Made by a program: the position numbers and the translations under genes
NCBI GenBank assembly: GCA_945952105.1
Contig: CAMFGZ010000008.1
Span: 124,001-188,000 of the forward strand
Length of the DNA stretch: 64,000 bases
Source: an uncultured Rhodospirillaceae bacterium
Lineage (GTDB): Bacteria; Pseudomonadota; Alphaproteobacteria; Reyranellales; Reyranellaceae
Direction of reading: 5' to 3'
Shown: positions 37,170-45,797 of the stretch, in pieces
How positions within the stretch are numbered: the first letter of the stretch is position 1
Layout: each line of letters starts with the position of its first letter
The notes under the pieces: model-generated
Databases searched by the model: none
What the model saw: only the letters and a program-made list of their open reading frames with translations
What the model was told of the DNA's origin: nothing

Positions 37170-37559
37170 TCACCCGCCGATAACGGCGGTGAAGTCGCAG
37201 GTCACGTGGTGCGGGCTGTCGCCCGAAAGCTGAAGCGTGTGACGTGCGGGGCGCGAGGCCTCGTCGGGAAACATCTTCACCCACTCGTCGTTCAGCGCGG
37301 CTCGTCCGGTGGACGGCTGCTTCATCCAGAAGTTCACCTTGATGATGTCGTCGGGCGTGCCGCCTGCCGCCTCGATGCACAGCCTGATGTGCTTGAAGAT
37401 GTTGCCGACCTGGGTGGCGAGGTCGGGCGGGACGTTGCGGGTGCCCGGCTCGGTACCGTTCATGATGCTCGACATCACGATGTTGCCGATACGGCTGGCA
37501 TTGGGAATCGGGTTCTGGTGGCTGTAGCCCGAGTAGTTGACGCTTTTGCGCTTGGCCAT
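37170..37559 (-). CDS. RidA family protein
   Basis: NYSGYSHQNPIPNASRIGNIVMSS, EAAGGTPDDIIKVNFWMK. Confidence 0.8.
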   Translation of the reverse strand: MAKRKSVNYSGYSHQNPIPNASRIGNIVMSSIMNGTEPGTRNVPPDLATQVGNIFKHIRLCIEAAGGTPDDIIKVNFWMKQPSTGRAALNDEWVKMFPDEASRPARHTLQLSGDSPHHVTCDFTAVIGG

Positions 37560-37633
37560 CGTTTCTCTCCCTTTCGAAGCGGCAGCATTGCATTTCCGGC
37601 CGGCGGGGCAAATGCTCCGCTTCAGGAGGAACG

Positions 37634-38104
37634 ATGACCCAAACCCAGACAGGTCCCCTCGTCGAGTACGAGCGGGACGGCGAGATCGTCACCCTGACGC
37701 TCAATCGCCCCGACAAGCTGAACGCCTTCAACGACGAACTGGTCGGCGCCCTCTCGGACGCGCTGCATCGCTTCGACATGGAGGACGAGGCGCAGATCGC
37801 GATCATCACGGGCCGCGGCCGCGCCTTCTCGAGCGGCGCCGACGTGAAGCAGCGCCAGTTGCGCAGCCGCGAGGAGTTCCTGCGGCTCGGCGGACCGCAG
37901 GGGCGGGCACGCATTCCGCCGACCTGCTGACCAGGGCGGTCATCTGGAAGCCCGTCATTGCCGCGCCGCAGGTACATGGACCGCATGACGCGCGAGATCA
38001 TGCATCAGACCGCGCCCGAGCGGCTCTATCTCTCGGAAGACTTCCAGGAAGCTGCGCGCGCCTTCGCCGAGAAGCGCAAGCCGGCGAAGTTCACGGGGCA
38101 GTGA
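37634..38104 (+). pseudogene. Enoyl-CoA hydratase/isomerase, frameshifted and internally deleted
   Basis: N-terminal frame VTLTLNRPDKLNAFNDEL...GRGRAFSSGADVKQ stops at 37930; HSADLLTRAVIWKPVIAAPQ continues in a shifted frame; the C-terminal part YMDRMTREIMHQTAPERLYLSEDFQEAARAFAEKRKPAKFTGQ* follows directly, so the central domain is missing. Confidence 0.8.
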
Positions 38105-38120
38105 GACGAAGACTATCGAT

Positions 38121-38148
38121 GGAGCGCGCAACTCCAGTTGCGCGCTCC
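38121..38148. repeat. REP/BIME-like palindrome
   Basis: ggagcgcgcaact-cc-agttgcgcgctcc, perfect 13-bp stem. Confidence 0.8.
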
Positions 38149-38159
38149 AATGACGATAT

Positions 38160-39755
38160 TCAAAGCCGTTCCAGCGCCATGTCGCGCAGGCGGGCGCGCT
38201 GTATCTTGAAGCCGTTGGGCGAGGGTGTCTTGGGGAAGTCGTCGACCGCGAAGACGCGCATCGGCACCTTGTAGTTGGCGAGGCCGTGCCTGCAGTGCGC
38301 GATGGCGGCGGCCTCGTCGAGCGTCCTGCCCGAGTCGAGGATCACGAAGGCGACGGCGCGGACGCCCTCGGGGCGAGGTACGGCGATGACCTGGCAGCCG
38401 GCGATGCCGGACAGCTTCTGCAGGTGGGTCTCGATCTCCAGCGGATTGACCAGGAAGCCCGACAGCCGCAGCACGTCGCCCATGCGGCTGAGGAACGTGA
38501 AGCCGCCACGACCGTCGAGTTCGGCGAGGTCGCCGGTCCGGACATAGCCGTCGGTGGTCACGGTCTCGGCGGTGGCCGCGTCGTTCCCATAGTAGCCGAC
38601 CATCAGCGAAGGGCCGGCGCATTCGAGCATGCCCGGCTGGCCGACCCCCAGCAGTTCGCCGGTCTCCGGATCGCGGACGCGGACATGACCGAGCGGCGAG
38701 GTCGGGACGCCGCCGCCCTTCTTGCGAAATGCGACCTCGGAGTTGATCGGCTGCAGGGAGTAGAGCGCCTGGACCTCGCTCATGCCGTAGAGGCCACACA
38801 GGCGCAGGCCGCGAGTCTCGGCGGTCTCGGCGATGCCGTCGAGCGAGGCATTGAAGGCGGCGTAGCCTGCCCACTTCACCGAGGGGAAGGGACGGTCGCC
38901 CGGCACGGCATCGAGCAGGCGCGCATACATGTCGTCGCTGCCGAACAACGTCGTGGGCCGATGAAGCGCGATCAGGCGCGCGATCTCATCGATTTCATAG
39001 GACTCGACCAGCACGCACGGCTTGCCGGCGGCCAGGGTCGCCATCGTCTGGTCGAAGCCATAGACGCCGCACAGGGGAAGGATCGACAGCGACAGGGTAT
39101 CGGGCGCGGTGAAGCCGAAGGCGCGCGCGACCTGCTGGGCATGGCTCGCGATCGCGCCCTGGCGATGCAGCACGAATTTGGGCGCGCTGGTCGTGCCGGA
39201 GGTCGTGAAGATGTTGCAGGGGGCGCTCGCCCGGGCGTTGTTCAGGCCGAGTCGCGGCCTCGACAGCAGGCGTTCATAGGGAACTCTCCGTAGCCGTTCG
39301 ATCGCGGACGGGATCGCTACCGGCTCGTCGCCGACGGTCACGATGGCCGCGAGCCTGTCGAGCGCGTCCGGTTCGATGCCGGCAAGGATCGAGAGGAAAT
39401 CGATGCGCCGGAAGCCGGGCGCGCAGGCCAGCACCTTGGCACCGGAGCGCCCCACGATGTCGGCGACCTCGACCGCGCGATAGCGGGTGTTCACCGCGAC
39501 GGCGATGGCGCCCAGCCGCACGCAGGCGAGATAGAGGATCGGATAGGCCGGCACGTTGGGCAACCACAGCGCGACGCGATCGCCGACGCCGACACCGAGA
39601 TCGGCGAGCCCCTGGGCGGCGCGTCGCGCGCTTTCGGTCAACTCGAGGAACGAAATCGTCCGGTCGCCCTGAAGAAGGGCCAGAGCATCGGGCGTCTGTC
39701 CTGCGACGTCGGCGACCAGCGTCCAGACATCGGCGGCGGGTTGGGCGAGAGGCAT
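38160..39755 (-). CDS. AMP-dependent acyl-CoA synthetase/ligase
   Basis: IFTTSGTTSAPKFVLHRQGA, GLYGMSEVQALYSL, GYVRTGDLAELDGRGGFTFLSRMGDVLRLSGFLVNPLEIE; start MPLAQPAADV. Confidence 0.87.
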   Translation of the reverse strand: MPLAQPAADVWTLVADVAGQTPDALALLQGDRTISFLELTESARRAAQGLADLGVGVGDRVALWLPNVPAYPILYLACVRLGAIAVAVNTRYRAVEVADIVGRSGAKVLACAPGFRRIDFLSILAGIEPDALDRLAAIVTVGDEPVAIPSAIERLRRVPYERLLSRPRLGLNNARASAPCNIFTTSGTTSAPKFVLHRQGAIASHAQQVARAFGFTAPDTLSLSILPLCGVYGFDQTMATLAAGKPCVLVESYEIDEIARLIALHRPTTLFGSDDMYARLLDAVPGDRPFPSVKWAGYAAFNASLDGIAETAETRGLRLCGLYGMSEVQALYSLQPINSEVAFRKKGGGVPTSPLGHVRVRDPETGELLGVGQPGMLECAGPSLMVGYYGNDAATAETVTTDGYVRTGDLAELDGRGGFTFLSRMGDVLRLSGFLVNPLEIETHLQKLSGIAGCQVIAVPRPEGVRAVAFVILDSGRTLDEAAAIAHCRHGLANYKVPMRVFAVDDFPKTPSPNGFKIQRARLRDMALERL

Positions 39756-39855
39756 GCGCGCGGAGACTACCCGAAGACCGCTCCATCTCAAGCACGCTGC
39801 CTTGACCCGGCACGGCCCTTGCCTGACGCTCCGCAATTGGGAACTGGGGGTCGTG

Positions 39856-40824
39856 ATGTTTCGTCGAAGCCTGCTCGCCGCTCCGCTCGTTCTTGCGGCC
39901 ACATCCGCGCGCGCCCAGCAATGGGTGCCGAAGCAGCCGATCAAGATCCTTGTGGGCTATGCGCCCGGCGGTACGGCAGACATCGCCGCCCGCATCGCTG
40001 CCGAGACCATCCAGCGGCAGCATGGCTACACCGTCGTGGTCGACAACAAGACCGGTGCCGGCGGCTTCATCGCCCTGAAGGCGGTAGCGCAGGCTCCGGC
40101 CGACGGATACACGGTGGGCATCGGCATCATGGGCCAGCTCGCGGTCGGGCCGGTGGTGCCGGGCTCGCAGATTCCGCTCGACCTCGACAAGGAGCTGACT
40201 CCGATCTGCAATCTGGTCGGTGTGCCGATGGCGCTGATCGTGCGCATGGATGCGCCGTTCAAGACCATTCCGGAGTTCGTTGCCTACGCAAAGGCCAATC
40301 CTGGCAAGGTGAGCTACGCCTCGACCGGTCTCGGTTCCACCAACCAGCTCGGCGCGGAGTTCCTGGCGGCGGAGGCCGGCGGCCTGAAGCTGATCCACGT
40401 TCCCTATCGCGGCGGCGCACCGGCGATCGCCGACGTGGCGGCGGGCAATGTCGATCTGTTCTTCGGCAACGTCTCCGAACTGATCGGGCAGGCCCGCGGC
40501 GGCAAGGTTCGCGTGCTGGCGCTCGCCTCGACCAAGCCGACGGCACTGGCGCCCGAGCTGCCGCTGCTCACCAAGGACATTCCGGCGCTCGACATCAACA
40601 ACTGGTTCGGACTCGTGGGGCCAGCCGCTTTGCCGGCCGACATCAAGAGCGCGCTCGCCAAACTGTTTCTCGAGGCGATGGCTGACCCGAAGAATGCCGA
40701 GACCCTGGCCAAACAGGGGCTTGAGCCGATCGGGCAGGGGCCCGATGCTTTTGCGGCCTACATCGTCAAGGACCGCGAGCGCTGGGCGAAGGTCGCCAAG
40801 CAGGGCAATGTGAAGGCCGAATAA
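39856..40824 (+). CDS. Bug/TctC-family tripartite tricarboxylate transporter substrate-binding protein
   Basis: Signal peptide; PIKILVGYAPGGTADIAARIAAE, VPYRGGAPAIADVAAGNVDLFFGN. Confidence 0.9.
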   Translation: MFRRSLLAAPLVLAATSARAQQWVPKQPIKILVGYAPGGTADIAARIAAETIQRQHGYTVVVDNKTGAGGFIALKAVAQAPADGYTVGIGIMGQLAVGPVVPGSQIPLDLDKELTPICNLVGVPMALIVRMDAPFKTIPEFVAYAKANPGKVSYASTGLGSTNQLGAEFLAAEAGGLKLIHVPYRGGAPAIADVAAGNVDLFFGNVSELIGQARGGKVRVLALASTKPTALAPELPLLTKDIPALDINNWFGLVGPAALPADIKSALAKLFLEAMADPKNAETLAKQGLEPIGQGPDAFAAYIVKDRERWAKVAKQGNVKAE

Positions 40825-40838
40825 GCAAAGGACGTGTA

Positions 40839-42908
40839 ATGAGTGCGCCGCTTTCCCTGGGGATCGACATCGGGGGAACCTTCACCGACCTCGTCATCCA
40901 CGATCCGCGCACCGGGCGGGCCGTCATCTGGAAGGAAAGCACGACGCCGGACGATCCGGCCCGCGGCGCCCTCGAAGGAACGCGGAGGGTGCTGGAGAAG
41001 GCCGGGGCGAAGCCGCAGGAGATCGGCCGCGTCGTGCATGCCACGACGCTGTTCACCAACGCGCTGATCGAGCGCAAGGGCGCGAAGACGGGCCTGCTCA
41101 CGACCGCGGGCTTCGGCGACGTTCTGGAGATCGCGCGCGAGCGCAAGTACGAACTCTACGATCTCTTCATCGAGATGCCCAAGCCGCTGGTGCAGCGCGC
41201 CTGGCGCCGCGAGGCAAAGGAGCGGCTGGCTCCCGATGGAACGGTCGAGATTCCCCTCGATGTCGACGCGGCCCTCGCAGAGGTCGCCGACCTGGTGAAG
41301 CAGGGCGTCGAGAGCCTCGCCATCTGTTTCCTGCATTCCTATGCCAATGCGGCGCACGAGCGGAAGATCGGCGCCGCGGTCGCCGAGCGCTTCCAGAACC
41401 TGTCGATTTCGCTCTCGTCCGACATCGCGCCGGAGATTCGCGAGTATCTGCGTGCCAGCACGACGGTGGCCAATGCCTATGTGCGGCCGCTCGCCGAGAT
41501 CTATCTCGAGCGGCTCGAGCAGGCGTTGCGCGCCGAGGGGATTCCCGGCGGGCTCTTCCTGATGCTGTCCAACGGCGGTCTCACCCATGTGAGCGAGGCC
41601 AAGCGGGCGCCGGTGCAATTGCTGGAAAGCGGCCCCGCGGCGGGCGCCCTGGCCGGCGCCTGGTTCGGGCGCAATGCGGGGCTGGAACGCGTGCTGGCCT
41701 TCGACATGGGCGGGACGACCGCGAAACTGGCGCTGGTCGACGACGGCGAGCCGCTGGTCGCGTGGGGCTTCGAGGCGGCGCGCGAGAAGCGTTTTTTGCG
41801 CGGCTCGGGATTGCCGATCCAGATCGCAACCGTCGAGCTGATCGAGATCGGAGCCGGCGGCGGCTCGATCGCCCACCGAAGCGACCTCGGCACGCTGAAC
41901 GTCGGCCCCGAGAGCAGCGGCGCGCAGCCCGGGCCTGCCTGCTACGGCCGCGGCGGCAGCGAGGCGACGGTGACGGATGCAGATCTGACCCTGGGCTACC
42001 TCAACGCCGACTTCTTCCTGGGCGGCGCGATGAAGATCGATGCCGTGGCGACCAATGCGGCGTTCGGCAAGCTCGCTGGCGCGCTGGGCGTCGAGCCGGG
42101 CCGTGCGGCCTTCGGCGTGCACGACGTGGTGAACGAGAACATGGCTGGCGCGGCACGCGTCGCCATCGCCGAGCGCGGCCGAGTGCCGTCGGAATATGCG
42201 CTGCTGGCGACCGGCGGGGCGGGGCCGGTCCATGCCTGGCATGTGGCGCGCAAGCTGGGCGTCAGCCGCGTCGTCTGCCCGCCGGGCGCGGGGGCGGGCA
42301 GCACCATCGGCATGCTGATGGCGCCCGCGCGTGTCGATCGCGTCGCGAGCTTCACGACGCCTCTGGCGGGCGCCGATCTCGCCGCGGCAAGACGCATCTT
42401 CGCCGGCCTGGAAAAGGAGTCGCTCGACGTGCTGCGCCTCACCGGCGCCGACGTCGAGGGACGCACCGTGCGGCGTCTCGCCGACATGCGCTACATCGGG
42501 CAGGGCAGCGAAATCACCGTCGTGTTGCCGGACGAGCTGAGCGAAGCCGCGGTGAAGGTGGCCTTCGAGGCCGCCTACAAGGCCCTGTTTGCCCGCACGC
42601 CGCCGGGTGCCGCGATCCAGTTCGTGGCGCTGCGCCTGTCGGTCAGCGCGCCGATGCCCGGCACCGGCGGCAAGCTCGAACTGCCACGTCACGCCTCGGC
42701 CGCCGCGCTCAAGGGCACGCGGCCGGTGTTCTTCCCCGACGAGGGCAAAACGCTGCCGACGCAGGTCTGGGACCGCTACGCGCTCGAACCCGGCGTCAGC
42801 ATCGACGGCCCTGCCGTGTTCGAGGAAAACGAAAGCACCTTCATCGTCGGGCCGAATTCCAAGGCGCGGTTGCTGGACGACGGCTCCATCCTGGCGGAGG
42901 CAAACTGA
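40839..42908 (+). CDS. hyuA: Hydantoinase/oxoprolinase family protein, subunit A
   Basis: LGIDIGGTFTDLVIHDPRTG, VVHATTLFTNALIERKGAKTGLLTTAGFGDVLEI, AFDMGGTTAKLALV. Confidence 0.92.
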   Translation: MSAPLSLGIDIGGTFTDLVIHDPRTGRAVIWKESTTPDDPARGALEGTRRVLEKAGAKPQEIGRVVHATTLFTNALIERKGAKTGLLTTAGFGDVLEIARERKYELYDLFIEMPKPLVQRAWRREAKERLAPDGTVEIPLDVDAALAEVADLVKQGVESLAICFLHSYANAAHERKIGAAVAERFQNLSISLSSDIAPEIREYLRASTTVANAYVRPLAEIYLERLEQALRAEGIPGGLFLMLSNGGLTHVSEAKRAPVQLLESGPAAGALAGAWFGRNAGLERVLAFDMGGTTAKLALVDDGEPLVAWGFEAAREKRFLRGSGLPIQIATVELIEIGAGGGSIAHRSDLGTLNVGPESSGAQPGPACYGRGGSEATVTDADLTLGYLNADFFLGGAMKIDAVATNAAFGKLAGALGVEPGRAAFGVHDVVNENMAGAARVAIAERGRVPSEYALLATGGAGPVHAWHVARKLGVSRVVCPPGAGAGSTIGMLMAPARVDRVASFTTPLAGADLAAARRIFAGLEKESLDVLRLTGADVEGRTVRRLADMRYIGQGSEITVVLPDELSEAAVKVAFEAAYKALFARTPPGAAIQFVALRLSVSAPMPGTGGKLELPRHASAAALKGTRPVFFPDEGKTLPTQVWDRYALEPGVSIDGPAVFEENESTFIVGPNSKARLLDDGSILAEAN

Positions 42909-42915
42909 TGTCTTT

Positions 42916-42996
42916 GCTGGGAGCGCACCACTCCAGTGGCGCATCTTCGTCTGTTGCAAGTTCCCATGAGCGCCACTGGAGTGGCGCGCTCCCAGC
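42916..42996. repeat. Inverted pair of REP/BIME-like units between hyuA and hyuB
   Basis: gctgggagcgcaccactccagtggcgc (42916-42942) and gcgccactggagtggcgcgctcccagc (42970-42996), inverted complements with 1 mismatch in 27 bp. Confidence 0.85.
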
Positions 42997-43011
42997 CATG
43001 AGGGCGTTCCC

Positions 43012-44643
43012 ATGAGCCGCACCTTCGATGCCATCGAACTGGAACTGCTGTGGCGGCGGCTGATCTCGCTGGTCGACGAGGCGGCGGCGGCGATGGTTCG
43101 CACGTCTTTCTCGACCTTGGTACGCGAAAGCTACGACTTCTCCTGCGTCGTGACCGATGCGACGGGGCAATCGCTGGTACAGGCCAGCGAGAGCATCCCG
43201 AGCTTCATCGGCACGCTGCCGGAGACGGTGAAGCACTTCCTGCGTCACTTCCCGGAAGATCAGCTCTCGCCCGGCGACGTGCTGATCACCAACGACATCT
43301 GGCTGGGCACCGGCCACCTGCCTGACGTGACGCTGGCCAAGCCGATCTTCCGCAACGGCAAGCTGATCGCGTTCAGTGCTACGACGGCGCATGTGCCCGA
43401 CATCGGCGGCAAGATCCGCAGCCCCGAGCCGCGCGAGGTCTTCGAGGAAGGGCTGCAGATCCCGCCGATGAAGATGATGGCGGCCGGCAAGACCGACGAG
43501 ACATTGGTGGCGCTGATCCGCAAGAACGTGCGCACGCCGGACCAGACGATGGGTGATCTCTATGCCCAGATCGTAGCGCTCGATCTCATGGAAGATCGCC
43601 TTCTGGTCCTGATGGAGAATTACGGGCTGCCCGATCTCACCGATCTCGCGCGCGAGATCCAGGGCCGCTGCGAGGCGGCGATGCGCGCCGCGATTCTCGA
43701 ACTGCCGGACGGAACCTATCACAGCGAACTCAAGACCGACGGCATCATGGACAAGCCCATCACCATCAAGATGGCGCTCACGATCAAGGGCGACGAGATC
43801 CTGATCGACTTCGCCGGTACCGACGCCCAGGTCGATCGCGCGATCAACTGCGCCATGTGCTACACCAATGCGATGTGCATGTATGGGGTGAAGGTCTGCA
43901 CCAACTCCAACCTGCCCAACAACGAAGGCGCGTGGCGGCCGATCACGCTCACCGCGCCGCCGGGCTGCATCGTCAATCCGCAATTCCCCGCGCCGGGCGG
44001 CTCGCGCATGTTGATCGGCCATTACATCCCGATGCTGGTGTTCGGCTGCCTTGGCCAGATCGTGCCGGAGCGCGTGATGGCGGCCTGCGGTTCGCCGATG
44101 TGGGGCATGAACCAGTCGGGCGTGCGCGAAGGCGGCAAGCCCTACGCCAACATGTTCTTCTACAATGGCGGCATGGGCGGCAACACGCAGCGCGACGGCG
44201 TCACCTGCCTTTCGTGGCCGTCCAACGTCAGCTCGACCTCGATCGAGATCAGCGAGCACATCGCGCCGCTGCGCTTCCACCACAAGAAGCTGCGTCCCGA
44301 CTCCGGTGGCGCCGGTCGTCATCGCGGCGGGCTGGGCCAGGAGATCCTGATCGAGAGCCGCAGCGAGACGCCGATCGCGGTGTCGTTCCTCGCGGAGCGG
44401 ACTCTCTTTCCGGCCTTCGGCATCGAGGGCGGCAAGGACGGCGCGCCGGGCGAGCTGCGCATCAATGGCGAGAAGACCGATCCCAAGAAACAATATGTGC
44501 TCAACAAGGGCGACACGGTTTCGCTCGGCACGCCGGGCGGTGGAGGGCATGGCGATCCGAAACTTCGCTCTGCAGCATCGCTCGCCGCCGACATCGCGGC
44601 GGGATACGTGACGGTGCAGTCAGCGTATCAAGGCGACGACTGA
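43012..44643 (+). CDS. hyuB: Hydantoinase/oxoprolinase family protein, subunit B
   Basis: FDAIELELLWRRLISLVDEAAAAMVRTSFSTLVRESYDFSCVVTDATG, PGDVLITNDIWLGTGHLPDVTLAKPIF. Confidence 0.92.
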   Translation: MSRTFDAIELELLWRRLISLVDEAAAAMVRTSFSTLVRESYDFSCVVTDATGQSLVQASESIPSFIGTLPETVKHFLRHFPEDQLSPGDVLITNDIWLGTGHLPDVTLAKPIFRNGKLIAFSATTAHVPDIGGKIRSPEPREVFEEGLQIPPMKMMAAGKTDETLVALIRKNVRTPDQTMGDLYAQIVALDLMEDRLLVLMENYGLPDLTDLAREIQGRCEAAMRAAILELPDGTYHSELKTDGIMDKPITIKMALTIKGDEILIDFAGTDAQVDRAINCAMCYTNAMCMYGVKVCTNSNLPNNEGAWRPITLTAPPGCIVNPQFPAPGGSRMLIGHYIPMLVFGCLGQIVPERVMAACGSPMWGMNQSGVREGGKPYANMFFYNGGMGGNTQRDGVTCLSWPSNVSSTSIEISEHIAPLRFHHKKLRPDSGGAGRHRGGLGQEILIESRSETPIAVSFLAERTLFPAFGIEGGKDGAPGELRINGEKTDPKKQYVLNKGDTVSLGTPGGGGHGDPKLRSAASLAADIAAGYVTVQSAYQGDD

Positions 44644-44711
44644 CACAGCGATTGAACCTCCGGGCAGCGGTCGTTACGCTCGCTGCAAATAAGAGCCAAT
44701 CGGAGGAAACA

Positions 44712-45794
44712 ATGAAGCTGATCGCTGCCGCGTCCGCGGCCCTGTGCGCTATGGCCTGGGTCGTTGCCTCTCCGGCGTATGCCCAGGCCAAGCTCTGCGA
44801 CAACCCCAGGCAGATGGAGGGCTTCAAGACCTGCGCCAACATCGACAAGGCCAAGGCCGAGGGGGCGTTCACGCTCTACTCGACCGATCCCGAAGCCGGT
44901 CAGGTGAAGCTGCTAGCGGCCTTCAACAAGATGTTCCCCGAGATCAAGACCAGCTATGTGCGCCTGCAGGCCGGCGCCCTTTACGCCAAGGTGCTCTCGG
45001 AGCGGCAGGCCAAGTCGTACCTGGTCGATGTCATCCAGCTCTCCGACATGGGCATGATCCTGGACTTCCAGCGGAAGGGTGGCTTCCGCCAGTATGTCTC
45101 GCCGGAGATGCAGTTCTTCCCGAAGGAGGCGAAGAGCCAGCCTGAGGGTTTCTGGACATGGGGCTCGGTCATCATGGCCGGCATCGCATACAATCCCAAC
45201 CAGGTCTCGGCCGCCGACGCGCCCAAGAAGTGGGAAGACCTGCTCGATCCGAAATTCAAGGACAGCATCAACGTCAAGGTCTCGAACTCGGGCCTGCAGC
45301 ATGGCGTCTGGTACATGCTGATGCCGATCCTGGGCGCCGACTACTTCAAGAAGTTTGGCGAGCAGAAGCCGCGCGCCTTTGACTCCTACGTCCAGCAGTA
45401 CGGTCGGCTGGTCGACGGGCAAGACAAGGTCATCATGGGCGCGCAGTATTCGGGTTACATCGAGTTCAAGGCCAAGGGTGCGCCGCTCGCCTTCGTCTTC
45501 CCGGAGACCGGCGTGCCGGCCGTGCCTGAGACCTATGGCATCGTCGACCAGGCGCCGCATCCCAACGCTGCCGAGCTGTTCATGGACTGGTTCCTCTCGC
45601 CGGTCGGACAGAAGGCCCTTGCCGACGCTCTGCTGCTTCACTCGCCGCGGTCGGATGTGCCGCCCCCGGGTGGCGCCGACACGGTGCCGCTGAGCAAGAT
45701 GAAGCTGCTGTCGCCGGCCGACTGGAACGCCTTCGAGAAGGACCGTCCAGCGTTCGCCAAGGAATGGAACCGCATCGTCGGCACCGGGCGCTAG
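44712..45794 (+). CDS. Extracellular solute-binding protein of an ABC transporter (Fe3+/spermidine-type)
   Basis: Signal peptide; GAFTLYSTDPEAGQVKLLAAFNKMFPEIKTSYVRLQAG. Confidence 0.87.
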   Translation: MKLIAAASAALCAMAWVVASPAYAQAKLCDNPRQMEGFKTCANIDKAKAEGAFTLYSTDPEAGQVKLLAAFNKMFPEIKTSYVRLQAGALYAKVLSERQAKSYLVDVIQLSDMGMILDFQRKGGFRQYVSPEMQFFPKEAKSQPEGFWTWGSVIMAGIAYNPNQVSAADAPKKWEDLLDPKFKDSINVKVSNSGLQHGVWYMLMPILGADYFKKFGEQKPRAFDSYVQQYGRLVDGQDKVIMGAQYSGYIEFKAKGAPLAFVFPETGVPAVPETYGIVDQAPHPNAAELFMDWFLSPVGQKALADALLLHSPRSDVPPPGGADTVPLSKMKLLSPADWNAFEKDRPAFAKEWNRIVGTGR

Positions 45795-45797
45795 GCT

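Noticed and set aside
39856-40824. TctC-like protein as partner of tctAB at 31.6-33.6 kb
   Set aside because: Over 6 kb away on the other strand with unrelated genes between; Bug proteins are commonly orphan, so partnership is not supported.
40758-43103. 781-aa ORF on the minus strand
   Set aside because: Antisense of hyuA; low-complexity R/A/G/H-rich translation typical of high-GC shadow frames.
42841-44550. 569-aa minus-strand ORF
   Set aside because: Antisense of hyuB and the intergenic repeats.
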